A stretch of DNA of 64,000 nt from Chiua virens (lineage: Eukaryota; Basidiomycota; Agaricomycetes; Boletales; Boletaceae), in the NCBI GenBank assembly GCA_019787685.1, contig JAHNUO010000002.1, positions 2,356,001 to 2,420,000 of the forward strand. The letters are read 5' to 3'. Below, one piece after another: positions 54,664 to 64,000 of the stretch. How positions within the stretch are numbered: the stretch's first letter is position 1; the number at the start of each line of letters is the position of its first letter. The notes under the pieces were generated by a model. It was not told the origin of the DNA. It did not search any database and saw only the letters and a list, made by a program, of their open reading frames with translations. Position numbers and translations under genes: made by a program.

Positions 54664-56918
54664 CATACATTATGATACATACCAGTAATAGCATCAGTCT
54701 GAACCTGAGTGGAGGGGGAGGGTAGGTGAATGGAGGTAAAGAGGGGGCTCATTTGACTACTGATCGGAGGTATGCTTTTGACCATGCTTTTATCTCCTCT
54801 TAGCATGTTCCTACCTCTGGTTGCCTGGTCTAATACTACTCATTTCCACAGGGGTGCTTTGGCTGCTACTAGCCTGCTAGCAGGGGTAGCCTCAGCTTTT
54901 GCCTAGAGGAAAAGGGAATGAGTATGAGCTGGAGGCTTTATGGGGCTCTAGCAATATATCTTTTTGAGGGGGGGCTAGGTGATGGTGATGGGGCTCTGAG
55001 CACTAGCTCTTTGAGCTGCTCAGCTGGGGCTAGCCAGCCAGCCAGCCTATGACCTTGCATCAGCAACTTCTCTGAGCAGCTGCTGAAGAACTTTATCACC
55101 CTCATCTCCTAAGTCATCAGCTTGAGCCTAAGTGCACTGAGTCCCTTGCTAGATGGCCGCTACAATGCTGTTACAAAAAACAAACCTCTTCTTCTAGAGA
55201 ACCAGAGTGGCAGTGGGGTGGTCTGACTTCTCATCCTCCAGCCTGTCTTGCTGGCAAAGAAATAGTAAGAACTTATTGAGATTGAGATTGACAACTACAA
55301 CCTCTGGCTTTTGCAACCAGTGCCCATGGGCCTTTAGTGGATTGATATCATTTGCTTGAAAGTTATCACTGAGGAAATCCTCATTCATGATTACAAGCTA
55401 GGCTTGAATTTATTTTGATGGAGTGGGTTAGTGTTTAGCTGCTCAGGGGTCTAGAGTGCTATAGCTCCCAAGTGTCTGTTGAGTAGCAGGGCATTGGGCA
55501 GAGCTATGACATTATTTACAAGGTCAGTGGTGGTGAGATCTAAGAATAAACCTTGAGACACACCAGAGAGACAGTCTAGAAGACTGTAGCTATGGCCTTG
55601 ACCAGGGGACAAGGTGGACAGTGAGGGCTTTGGCTAAGGGCACAGGCATCTATTGATTGTCATGTAGTAGCAGAGCATTAGGGAGAACTGTGATGTCATT
55701 TGCAAGGTCTGTGGCAGTGAGGTTTGAGAACAAATCCTGAGATGCACTGGAGAGACAGTCCAGAAGACAGTAACTATGGCCTTGAGCAGGGGATAAGCTA
55801 GGCAGTGAGGGCCTTGGCTAACAGCACATGGCTATGTATAAGAAGTCCAGTCATGTGAAAAATTATGTTGTGGTGACCAAAAGGACAGTATGCTGAGGCT
55901 TTATTCCAGAATGTGCTTCTAGGTATCAGCATGCTATTGGTTTTTGGGCTGGCCATGGCTACAAGTTTCATTTTGATCATTCTTCAATTTCTACCCCAAC
56001 ACTTCCTTGGAGAATGGCTATGTGCACACTCTTCCTCATGCAGATCATAAGAACACTGCAGGGGAAATATGTGGCCTAACTGCCTATCACAAGAATAGTG
56101 GGTTCTCATCACATTACAGGCTTGTAATCAGTACTCTTTGCTAGAGTTATTCAACTCCAACCTAAAGGCCTGGTTGGTTATATGGGGAGCTTTGGGGGAT
56201 TGTTGAGCTTCCTGCAGGTGTGCTGATATTATACCCATCAGTACTTTTTTATCATTTTAATATTGATATCACTGTGGGTTTCTCCTTTCTTTGGAATCTC
56301 CACATGGCTAATTGAGATTCTTACAAATAGATTTTGATTTGGTTGCAGTAGAGAATGCTCCAAATATTACTCTAAGAGATTAATATCCTAGGTGGGATAA
56401 TAGTGTTGAGGAAAGAGGTAGCCTGGTGTAGTTCAACCAGGCAAGCATGATTCAGGCTGCTGAGCTAGGATACTTCTCCATTTAAGATGCCAAGAAAAAA
56501 GGGCTCCAGACTAAAATAAACTTTCATGTTGATGCAGATAGATACTTCAGTCCACTGCTCCTATCACCCACCTCCCTTCCCACCAACTAGGCCACTGGTA
56601 GTTTACTGCCAGTGTTTCATAACTGTATTTGTAAAAGTCTCAAACATGATGCAGAGCAACTGTTAGCTACATAGCTCAGGATGCATCCTTTGCTTCTCTA
56701 CCCCTTCCCTACCTCATCTCTTTGAATGCACTCTGTCTCTAGTAGAACATGTATCTGTAGGATCAGTGTTTGGGGTGTTAGTGTGGATGTGGACATGGGT
56801 TTCCTTTTTTTGCACTAGCAAGGTTACTGGTGCAGCCTGGCTGCATCCTCATGGGTAATTCCAATGAGTTCATTTTTCTCATTTCCATCATCTGACTCCT
56901 AAATATAATATCTGGGAC
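54664..56918. other. CpG-depleted relic DNA without genes
   Basis: About 2.2 kb with very few CpG dinucleotides and many TG and CA. Short frames only and no family motif. It holds a diverged tandem duplication (55482 onward). It looks like old, methylated transposon DNA. Confidence 0.55.
55482..55850. repeat. Diverged tandem duplication, period about 185 bp
   Basis: GTAGCAGGGCATTGGG at 55482 and GTAGCAGAGCATTAGG at about 55667 start two copies. Both run through GGTC-TGTGG, CAGAGAGACAGTC-style segments, CTATGGCCTTGA and AGTGAGGGC-TTGGCTAA. Many differences are transitions. Confidence 0.7.
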
Positions 56919-57472
56919 TGTCATATACCGCTCCGTTCTCCGTTCCTCCGAATATAACTCCGTTTCTCTTAGACGATAACTCCGGGTCGATCTCCCTCAG
57001 GACGCAACTCCGCGACCCCGGACCTCCGTTACATATATATGTTTCCCCTTTTATATTAGTACATAACCTGTGTCTCGCTTATGAGCACAGCTCCGGCTTT
57101 CTCAGTACCCGACTTACCTCCGGCTATGTAGTTTCCCGATCTTCCGTCTTACTCAGTTCTTACCAACTCCGTTACTAATCTCCATTCCACTCCGAGTATA
57201 TAAACTGTAGTACCCCGACTGTGTACCCTTAGTCTGAATATTAGTTTATTGTACGACTCACTCCGAACACTCCGTAAGACCTTGACGGTCTTTACTCCGC
57301 TCGACTCCACTTTATGTGTTGAGTCATATATCTACCTCCGTCCTCCGCACGTCCGAAATATAGGGACAGACTGTGACAAGGGCGCACCACATACGGTGAA
57401 GCCAAGTCCCGTCCGACGTTACAACTCCAGAGATCCGGAGTTGGCTACCTCCGAGTCACACGGTCTCTAACA
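56919..57472 (+). repeat. 5' LTR of family C
   Basis: 554 bp, rich in CTCCG. TATAAA at 57199 and predicted RNA start AGTCTGAATAT at 57231-57241, 32 bases later. Confidence 0.95.
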
Positions 57473-57474
57473 GT

Positions 57475-57485
57475 ATATTCAGACT
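57475..57485 (+). promoter_or_regulatory. Self-priming primer-binding site of family C
   Basis: ATATTCAGACT, two bases after the 5' LTR, is the exact complement of AGTCTGAATAT at the predicted RNA start (57231-57241). No tRNA-like TGG is present. Confidence 0.75.
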
Positions 57486-57514
57486 GCTTCTTGTCATCAG
57501 TCACCTCACGACCT

Positions 57515-58759
57515 ATGTCCTCTCACACCCGCCCTCAGACCAGTACTACTGGTATCTCTACCTTGAACCTATCTGACACTACCCGCATCCAATCCCTCAG
57601 AAACCTCCTCAGTCGCCGATGAACTCCTGAAGTCATCGAAGATTTCCGAGGTTTCTCCACTCGACTTATCGCATCCTCCGCCTCTCGAGCACCCGTATTC
57701 CTGGGTGCACGAACTCCGTCTTCCCGTAATCAATCTCCGAGTATTCCGGGCTCCTCCAGGGGACATCCCTCTGATGAACCCAACTCCGGAGATGACTTCT
57801 CTGACCCCGAAACCGAACTTGCCTCTGATGATACCTATGGGCGATTGACAAATGCAATACAAAGTCTCACTCGCGCCTCTCGTCACCCCTCCTCTAGCTC
57901 CTCCCCTCGCACTAAAGTCAGAGAACCTGATCAGTTTGATGGGACAAGCCCCCGCAAACTCCGAGTCTTTCTCGTTCAATGCAAGTTGAACTTCCAGGAC
58001 CGTCCCAAGGCTTTCCGCTCAGACCGTGCCAAAGTCACATTTGCACTGTCTTATCTGAAAGGAATTGCCCTTGAATGGTTTGAACCCGACCTCCTCGAAT
58101 CTGACCCCTCCGTCTCCCGTCCCCTCTGGAAAGATCACTACACCGACTTCGTTCTGGAACTCCAGACGAACTTTGGTCCGCACGATCCGGTCGGAGACGC
58201 GGAGTACGAACTCCGAGATCTGTCCATGAGTGATGGACAAAGGATCAACAAATATGTAGTTGAGTTTAACCGCTTAGCTGCTCAAGTCCGTGGTTATGGA
58301 GAAGGTGCTCTCCGTACCCATTTCTACAATGGTCTGCCAAACCGCATCAAAGACGAAATCTCTCGCGTAGGCAAACCCCCAAGGCTCTCTGAAATGCATT
58401 ACATGGCGCAAGCTATCGATGCTCGCCATTGGGAGCGCAACTCCGAGATTAATCGCGCCTCCGCGCAATCCTCCAGAAACTCCGCATCCACATCACCTCC
58501 TATCTCCGAATCCGACCAAGAATATGACTCCGACGACTCCGTCGAGTCTACCTCCGCACCCCAAGAACCTGAATCACCACTCGGTGAAGACGGTAAACTC
58601 ACCTCCGTCGAACGTCAGAGACGTTTCGACCTCTTCTTATGTATGTTCTGTGGCCTCCCAGGACATAAGGCTAAGGACTGCCCCAAGTCCACTTCTCGCT
58701 CTGCGAAGCCCCGTGCTACGCGAGCAACTCCGTTATCCTCCTCCGAGGACACCGACTAA
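57515..58759 (+). CDS. Gag of family C (one in-frame stop)
   Basis: From ATG 57515 the frame is open except for a TGA at 57620-57622 and then runs to 58759. Ser/Pro-rich start, Retrotrans_gag-type capsid core (KVREPDQFDGTSPRKLRVFL, ALSYLKGIALEWFEPDL, FVLELQTNFGPHDPVGDAEYEL, YVVEFNRLAAQV) and a CCHC knuckle CMFCGLPGHKAKDC. It forms the particle and packages RNA. The stop may be a deamination, or the gag may start later (ATG 57845). Confidence 0.85.
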
Positions 58760-59430
58760 GCCTCCGACCCCCGACTCCGTGTATTCTGAAGGAGCGTTAC
58801 CTTCTACTGCACAATAAGGAGTATATTCAGAACCAACGCATCCAGTCTTTTCGACACTCTGGACCTCATGAACTTCAGTTTATGTCGTCACCTCCCTTCT
58901 TCTTTTCACCCCGAGAGAGTTCGAGGACATGATTCTTCACCCCGATACTCCCTACCCCTCCACTCCCCAGAACTCCGTTTACCCCGAGCCTCAACGCCGT
59001 TTACCCCGACTCTCATCCCCGACCTCCTCATAACTCCTCCGACCTTACCCTATGATCACTCCGACCGCACTCCGTGCACCTCCGTTGGGTCCCCCTGTTC
59101 TCTTGATTCTTGGATACCACTGATCCGCTCGCTAACACTCCGTTGAGCGACGAGTTATGGACAGTAACTTTTCTGTTCACCTGAACATGGACGCCAACAC
59201 ATATGAGCTCAACTCTGCGCCTTTGGGTGTTCCCTCTGGCAACTCCGGCTATTACTCCGATCCTCTAGGTTACTCCGGTCATCCCTCCTTGCTTGACATT
59301 GAAAACTCCATGGAACCTCAGCGACGTATACCGTTCTTTCCTGGATTACTTTGAAAGGCACTCACATCCCTCCTCCTTCGTACCCCGAACTCCCTCCGTC
59401 CACCTCCGCTGCTAGACGCTGGGACGTCTA
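58760..59430. other. Non-coding inside of family C where pol would be expected
   Basis: CTCCG-rich sequence. No protease, RT, RNase H or integrase motif in any frame. Either pol was deleted or this spacer is standard for the element. Confidence 0.6.
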
Positions 59431-59434
59431 GCCT

Positions 59435-59445
59435 AAGAGGGGGAT
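59435..59445 (+). promoter_or_regulatory. Internal polypurine-tract-like sequence
   Basis: GCCTAAGAGGGGGATA closely resembles GGCCTAAAAGGGGGATA just before the 3' LTR (60648-60663). It lies about 100 bases beyond the end of the antisense gene. Confidence 0.5.
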
Positions 59446-59544
59446 ATGGACCTCCCGTTCCCCACACTTCCATCTCCGCTCACTCCGTTTTCCTCCGAGA
59501 ATCGTATCTTGTTGCTTTTTGCAACTTCATAAGTACATTCTATC

Positions 59545-60491
59545 CTACTCTACTTCTCCCTCCGCATCCGCCGAGTCACCCATCTCCACCTCCGTGCCCA
59601 TCTCCGCGAGCTCCTTTTCGCCCACCTCCGCATCAACATCCTCATCATCCGACTCCTCCGACTTCGCTCCGTACACCTCCTCCACCTTCAGCTCCACGAG
59701 CCTCGATAACAGAGCGTTCTGGTAATCCAGACGCCTGTTTTGCGACCTCATCGCCGCTTGGAGATCCCTTACGGCCTCCGTCATCTGCTTCGCAACTCCC
59801 GCCCACGACTCCGCCGCCTGCACGAACGTCTCCGGAAGAGACGAGACTTGAGCCCCGCTCGGACCAGCGGACGATGACTCAGTCCTCGCCTTCTTCTTCG
59901 ACTTCGGCACCTCCTCCGATTCCTCCACCCGTTTCCTCCGGCGCACCCTCTTCTCCGTCACCTCCTCTCCGGGCCTCTCGCACTTCACCTTGGCGTCTCG
60001 ACAAGGCTCGCAAGCCGTCGACTTCCTCCCCGCGCCCAGTACGCACTCCAGGCCTCGGTCCTCGCACCTAGTGCATGCCTCCCACTCCGACCCTCGCGCC
60101 TTCTCCTTCTCCTTGCCCTTCTCCTTGGGAGCACTCTGCTCCGCACGGACCTCCTCGGCCTAGTAACTCCGTCAGCTCTGGAAGCCAGACGTTGTGAACC
60201 ACTCACCCTTTTCTTGGCCTCCTCGACCTCTCGCGCCTTGCGCTCCTCCGCTTTCCTCCGCTCCTCCGCAGCCCTCCTCGCTTTCTCTGCCTCCTCTGCC
60301 TCGCGCCTCGCCTCTTCAGCCTTGCGCGCCTCCTCAGCTTCCTCCGCCTTCCTCCGTTCCTCCGCTTCTCTCCGAACCTTCATCCGTCGTCGCCGCTCCG
60401 TCGCCTTCGCGTCGAACAGCTCGTCGCTGTCATCGTCGCACTCCTTGAGACGCGCGTCGTCCCACTCCTTGATGCTGCTGATATCGGACAT
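59545..60491 (-). CDS. Antisense gene in family C: coiled coil plus Zn2Cys6-like cluster, 299 aa
   Basis: Exon 1 is 60491-60207 (MSDISSIKEWDDARLKECDD, then about 60 residues of Arg/Glu/Ala coiled coil). The 47-nt intron 60206-60160 has donor GTGAGT, branch CTGAC and acceptor ACTAG. Exon 2 is 60159-59545. It has a cysteine pattern C-x2-C-x6-C-x10-C-x2-C-x6-C (CTRCEDRGLEC ... CEPCRDAKVKC), which fits the Gal4-type zinc cluster, then a basic patch RVRRRKR, a helix-forming segment (AGVAKQMTEAVRDLQAAMRSQ) and an acidic tail. The frame is intact. It has its own TATA box. A DNA-binding regulator in the nucleus is the natural reading; its target and its use to the element are unknown. Confidence 0.85.
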
Positions 60492-60536
60492 GGTAGGAAT
60501 TAATGGTTAAGGAATGAAACAGCCATCCGCCGGACT

Positions 60537-60544
60537 TATATACA
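60537..60544 (-). promoter_or_regulatory. TATA box of the antisense gene
   Basis: TATATAAG on the minus strand, about 46 bases before the ATG at 60491, with TGACGTG just upstream. It lies outside the LTR, so the antisense gene appears to have its own promoter. Confidence 0.6.
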
Positions 60545-60664
60545 GAGCACGTCACCCACACTCCGAATTCAAACTCCGCACATCCGTCACCTCCACTCGC
60601 GCTTTGTTCGCGCTTTGACTCCGCTTGACTATTGTTCCTCGCTAAAGGCCTAAAAGGGGGATAC

Positions 60665-61218
60665 TGTCATATACCGCTCCGTTCTCCGTTCCTCCGAATA
60701 TAACTCCGTTTCTCTTAGACGATAACTCCGGGTCGATCTCCCTCAGGACGCAACTCCGCGACCCCGGACCCCCGTTACATATATATGTTTCCCCTTTTAT
60801 ATTAGTACATAACCTGTGTCTCGCTTATGAGCACAGCTCCGGCTTTCTCAGTACCCGACTTACCTCCGGCTATGTAGTTTCCCGATCTTCCGTCTTACTC
60901 AGTTCTTACCAACTCCGTTACTAATCTCCATTCCACTCCGAGTATATAAACTGTAGTACCCCGACTGTGTACCCTTAGTCTGAATATTAGTTTATTGTAC
61001 GACTCACTCCGAACACTCCGTAAGACCTTGACGGTCTTTACTCCGCTCGACTCCACTTTATGTGTTGAGTCATATATCTACCTCCGTCCTCCGCACGTCT
61101 GAAATATAGGGACAGACTGTGACAAGGGCGCACCACATACGGTGAAGCCAAGTCCCGTCCGACGTTACAACTCCGGAGATCCGGAGTTGGCTACCTCCGA
61201 GTCGCACGGTCTCTAACA
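60665..61218 (+). repeat. 3' LTR of family C
   Basis: 554 bp, nearly identical to the 5' LTR, directly after the polypurine tract AAAAGGGGG (60652-60660). Confidence 0.95.
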
Positions 61219-61223
61219 GGGAC

Positions 61224-61946
61224 CTACTCTCAAGAGGCTTTGAATGGACACTGGCATTATCTCAAGTTGGGAAGATTCCATCAATTTCCATGGCACTGAG
61301 GCTCTCAGTAGGCTCAACTGCTGCACTTGAACCAGCACTTCATGTTTAGTTTACCATTCCTGGCATTTTGACTGGTAACTCTACATGAAAGTAATCATGT
61401 ACATAACCTAGGGGTAGTCCCAATATTAATGGCATCAATATTGGACACACTAGCAAGCTCAGACAAGACAAGGATAAAAAGCCAAGCAAGTCAAATTATC
61501 AACAGGTATTATAATAGTCCAAGTATCTTGATAAGAGACAGAGGGACTTAGGTATTGCTGAGGTATGCCATTGGGAATCTATACCTGAGTAACAAGGATT
61601 TCTGCTTGAAGGGCAGTAGGCAAGGGTGAAAACATTGGTCAATACAATGAAGGACTTTCACTTTGAAGAAGGCAATGGGTGAGAGGAGTGAGACAATACT
61701 CAGGTGTAGATTGAGTAGATCAAGACTAAGGAATATCATCAAAGGTTTATATATGTAAATCACAGTAAATGATGCATTGTGTTCAAACTTTGCTCCCCTC
61801 CATTCTCTCTCTTCCCTTCTACCCACAAGTCAATTCACTGGCATACCACTACCTGGATGTGATAACAATGTGACAATGTGTCACATCATCCATGCATCAT
61901 GTTTGCTCCCCCCTTCTCTCTCTCCCCTTCCACCCACACAAGTAAG
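61224..61946. other. CpG-poor relic DNA
   Basis: No gene. It contains a distant LTR relic related to family A (61530-61765). Otherwise unrecognised. Confidence 0.45.
61530..61765 (-). repeat. Diverged LTR relic related to family A
   Basis: It shares GGGAATCTATACCTGA and the region around GTAGATCAAGACT (61714-61727) and a TATA-like TTTATATA with the family A LTR. The rest is strongly diverged and CpG-stripped. Confidence 0.6.
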
Positions 61947-62671
61947 TGTTACGGTAGTCCCAGGTAGGGCCTAGCGTAGATGCAAAAGCGCTAAGTACCA
62001 AGCGGCTGCGATAACTCAAACAACCACCACTTGATACGTGGCGCACTGTAGAGTTCAAGGAGGAGTACTGGTCAGCGAGTTGCTACCAGTGAGATGAGTT
62101 AGAACTTAGGACATTGCCTAAGAGTGTCCTGTTGGGAATCTATACCCTAAGGACTGAGATGCTGGACGTTGGTTGCAGCGACGAGGGATGGCTTAGGTTA
62201 AGCCTGAAGAGGAGCAGTGATACTAGCTAGATTGCATAGATCAAGACTGAGGTACAGGAGTATCACTGCGCGGTATTTATATGTCAAGAATCGTGCACGG
62301 TCCAATGGTCCAAAAGGGTGGCCAGGAAGAGCGGAACAGTCAAAGGGCCAAAGGAGTCGTACGGGGCGGAAGCACCGGACAGACAAAAGTATAAAAGGTA
62401 AAACGCAGAAGCTGTCCAAATGACAGCGGAAGTGAAAGTGATCCCTACTGGATCAGGAAGTGGAAGAAAAGAAGCGACGACGGAACAATGGGTTGGGCTG
62501 GAGTCGTGTAATCGGATCAAAGAAAGGAAAGGTAAATGGGGCAAAGGGTTAAGCCCTTGCTGAGTAATCTGAGGCAAGGGTAAGCCTTGCGGATTGAATG
62601 TAGGAGGTACCTGTAGTACCGAGCATAGTGAAAGTAGCAAAGAAAGCAAAGAAAAAGATGAATCGTAACAG
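61947..62671 (-). mobile_element. Solo LTR, family A
   Basis: TGTTACGGTAGTCCC ... GAATCGTAACA, 725 bp, flanked by the duplicated GTAAG (61942-61946 and 62672-62676). The start motif AGATCAAGACT is kept at 62238-62248. It is shorter and more diverged than the two LTRs of the full element. Confidence 0.93.
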
Positions 62672-62859
62672 TAAGCCCCAGCTTAGGCCCAAGCCCCAGC
62701 TTTCAGGCCATGCCAAGCCCCCATCAAGGGCTTTGTGGGGCTCAGGGCTCAGCCTGTGATTTTACAGGGCCCAATCCCCCCTAAGCTGGGCTCAAGCCTG
62801 AGCTTTCAAGCTGAGCCAGGCTGGCACAGCACTAAATGCAACTTATGCAAGGCCATCCT

Positions 62860-63221
62860 GCTGCATTTGTTGATGGTCCATACTACCTGCCACCTTCATA
62901 TTACTATCCACCATATGCCCATGATCCCTATAAGTGTGCAGGCCTCAGCCCCATTTCCCATTGTGCAGTGGTTTGCATACCTAGATCAAGTTGAGGAGCA
63001 TAACAAGGATGGCATCACATTTGCCCAGTATGGGCAAATCCTTAAGTCAATTCATGCACATATCTCAGCTACTTGAGTTCACTTGTATTCCACTCATAAG
63101 CCTGCAAGAATTGCTTAAAATACCCTTAGGCATGGCAGCACTTATCATACAGTATGCAAAACATGATTTGGAAGACTTGCAGGCAGGACATTGGATGTTC
63201 CCTCAGAGTGACCTGGAGTAG
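62860..63221 (+). pseudogene. Relic coding fragment with a SAM-like helical region
   Basis: One frame reads PFPIVQWFAYLDQVEEHNKDGITFAQYGQILKS; a second frame just downstream reads ISLQELLKIPLGMAALIIQYAKHDLEDLQAG. Together they resemble a short helical, SAM-like domain seen in repetitive basidiomycete genes, from memory only. The frame change and CpG loss point to a dead copy. Confidence 0.35.
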
Positions 63222-64000
63222 TCTACATTTGTTTACATTTTTCATCTGGACTTTTTGGCTACCATGAATTGATCACCATTGCTGATTTACATCCAGGCTG
63301 ATCTAGCAATGCTATCCACTGGCAGCATTGACTCAGATGATTCAGATTTTGAGCAAGTGAATTCTACTCATCTACACATACCAGTGGCATCATGATCCTT
63401 CAACATGTGAAGATACAACATGAAGATGAAGCAAAGCAAGGAGGCCATTCACTGGGTTGCACCTCTGAGTCATGTCCCTGCCAACATTATAGTCTAGATT
63501 CCTGTGTAGTTACATATCAGATTATCCAAGTCCATAGAGCTCAGCCTCAGGACTGAGATGGAAATCAGACATGATCCTTCCACCTTGCTATACAGTTGTA
63601 GGGGCTCATTCTGCTGCATTGGTGAAACGAGGAAGGCAAATGTGAGTGTGGAAGGGGAAGGAAACTGAGCCAGAGTTGGTTTGGTGAGTTGGGGAGAAAG
63701 AGTGAGAGTAGAGAATGACTATGGTTTGAGGATCAGCAGAACTAAAGTATGATTTTATGACTACTGACTGCTTGATACTGAACATGAAAATGTATGTAGC
63801 TTATATACAGGACAAAGAGGCAGTATGCTGGAAGGTGCTGATCTGCTCAGACCAGTTCTGTTGCCGGATGCACAGGAACTCGGTTCCTTACACAGTAGTC
63901 TATGCAAGCACCTCAGAAACAATCCTCTGACCTCGCCGCATGTCTGTGATGGTCAGATTAGCTCATGAAATGATGAGAAAGAGAACCGGGAGGATGCTAC
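63222..64000. other. No gene recognised to the window end
   Basis: CpG-poor up to about 63850, then CpG returns to normal, which suggests the relic block ends there. Confidence 0.4.

Larger units (their letters stand above)
56919..61218 (+). mobile_element. LTR retrotransposon family C: gag only, with an antisense gene (4.3 kb)
   Basis: Two 554-bp LTRs (56919-57472 and 60665-61218), TGTCATATACC ... CTCTAACA, with target duplication GGGAC on both sides (56914-56918 and 61219-61223). The inside has a gag gene on the plus strand, no reverse transcriptase or integrase, and a complete spliced gene on the minus strand at 60491-59545. The two LTRs differ at only a few positions by eye, so insertion is fairly recent. 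It must move with enzymes from another element. Confidence 0.93.

Noticed and set aside
54576..54806. Hydrophobic 76-codon frame on the minus strand
   Set aside because: It lies across an LTR end and AT-rich DNA; the hydrophobic text comes from T-rich codons.
58760..59430. Possible pol remnant in family C
   Set aside because: No DSG/DTG, YxDD or integrase motif in any frame that I could read.

Overview
This 64 kb window is nuclear DNA of a filamentous basidiomycete, most likely an Agaricomycete. The reasons are many GT-AG introns of about 48-70 nt, a FunK1-type fungal kinase, an ERMES MDM34 gene, Ty3/Gypsy elements with 5-bp target duplications, and CpG-directed decay of repeats. The species is not provable from the sequence; a Rhizoctonia-like fungus is only an inference.

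Layout. (1) 1-15 kb, genes: a KDM5/Lid2-type H3K4 demethylase on the minus strand, a tRNA-Arg(UCU), a tiny spliced Cys/Trp-rich gene (58 aa), and a Uds1-domain septation coiled-coil gene divergent from MDM34. (2) 15-22.7 kb, gene-free: a TIR-bounded element filled with hairpin repeats, then two tandem composite repeats built of 158-bp units. (3) 22.7-44 kb, gene-dense: a secreted glycoside-hydrolase-like gene, a Virilizer (m6A writer) homologue, ORM1, MTD1, GLC8 (PP1 inhibitor-2), SEC18/NSF, a STIMATE/TMEM110-like membrane protein, a B-box/DUF2009 (UPF0652) protein and a FunK1 kinase. (4) 44.7-64 kb, transposon island: an 8.5 kb chromodomain Ty3/Gypsy element (family A, minus strand) broken by a solo LTR of family B; CpG-depleted relics; a 4.3 kb gag-only LTR element (family C) carrying an antisense, intron-containing Zn2Cys6-like gene; a solo LTR of family A; and further relics.

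The genes are ordinary housekeeping genes (chromatin, RNA modification, lipid homeostasis, one-carbon metabolism, membrane fusion, phosphatase control) and do not form one pathway. The most unusual material is in the repeats. All three LTR families show a Tf1-like self-priming arrangement: an AGTCT-starting 11-mer lies 32-34 nt after TATA. In both elements that keep an internal region, its exact complement lies 2 nt inside the LTR. Family C carries an apparently intact antisense gene between two polypurine tracts, and the family A polyprotein has a zinc-knuckle extension after its chromodomain.

Caution: MDM34, the glycoside hydrolase and the Virilizer gene each need one or two single surplus bases skipped to keep their conserved frame, always +1. 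This is either residual assembly error or real inactivation.
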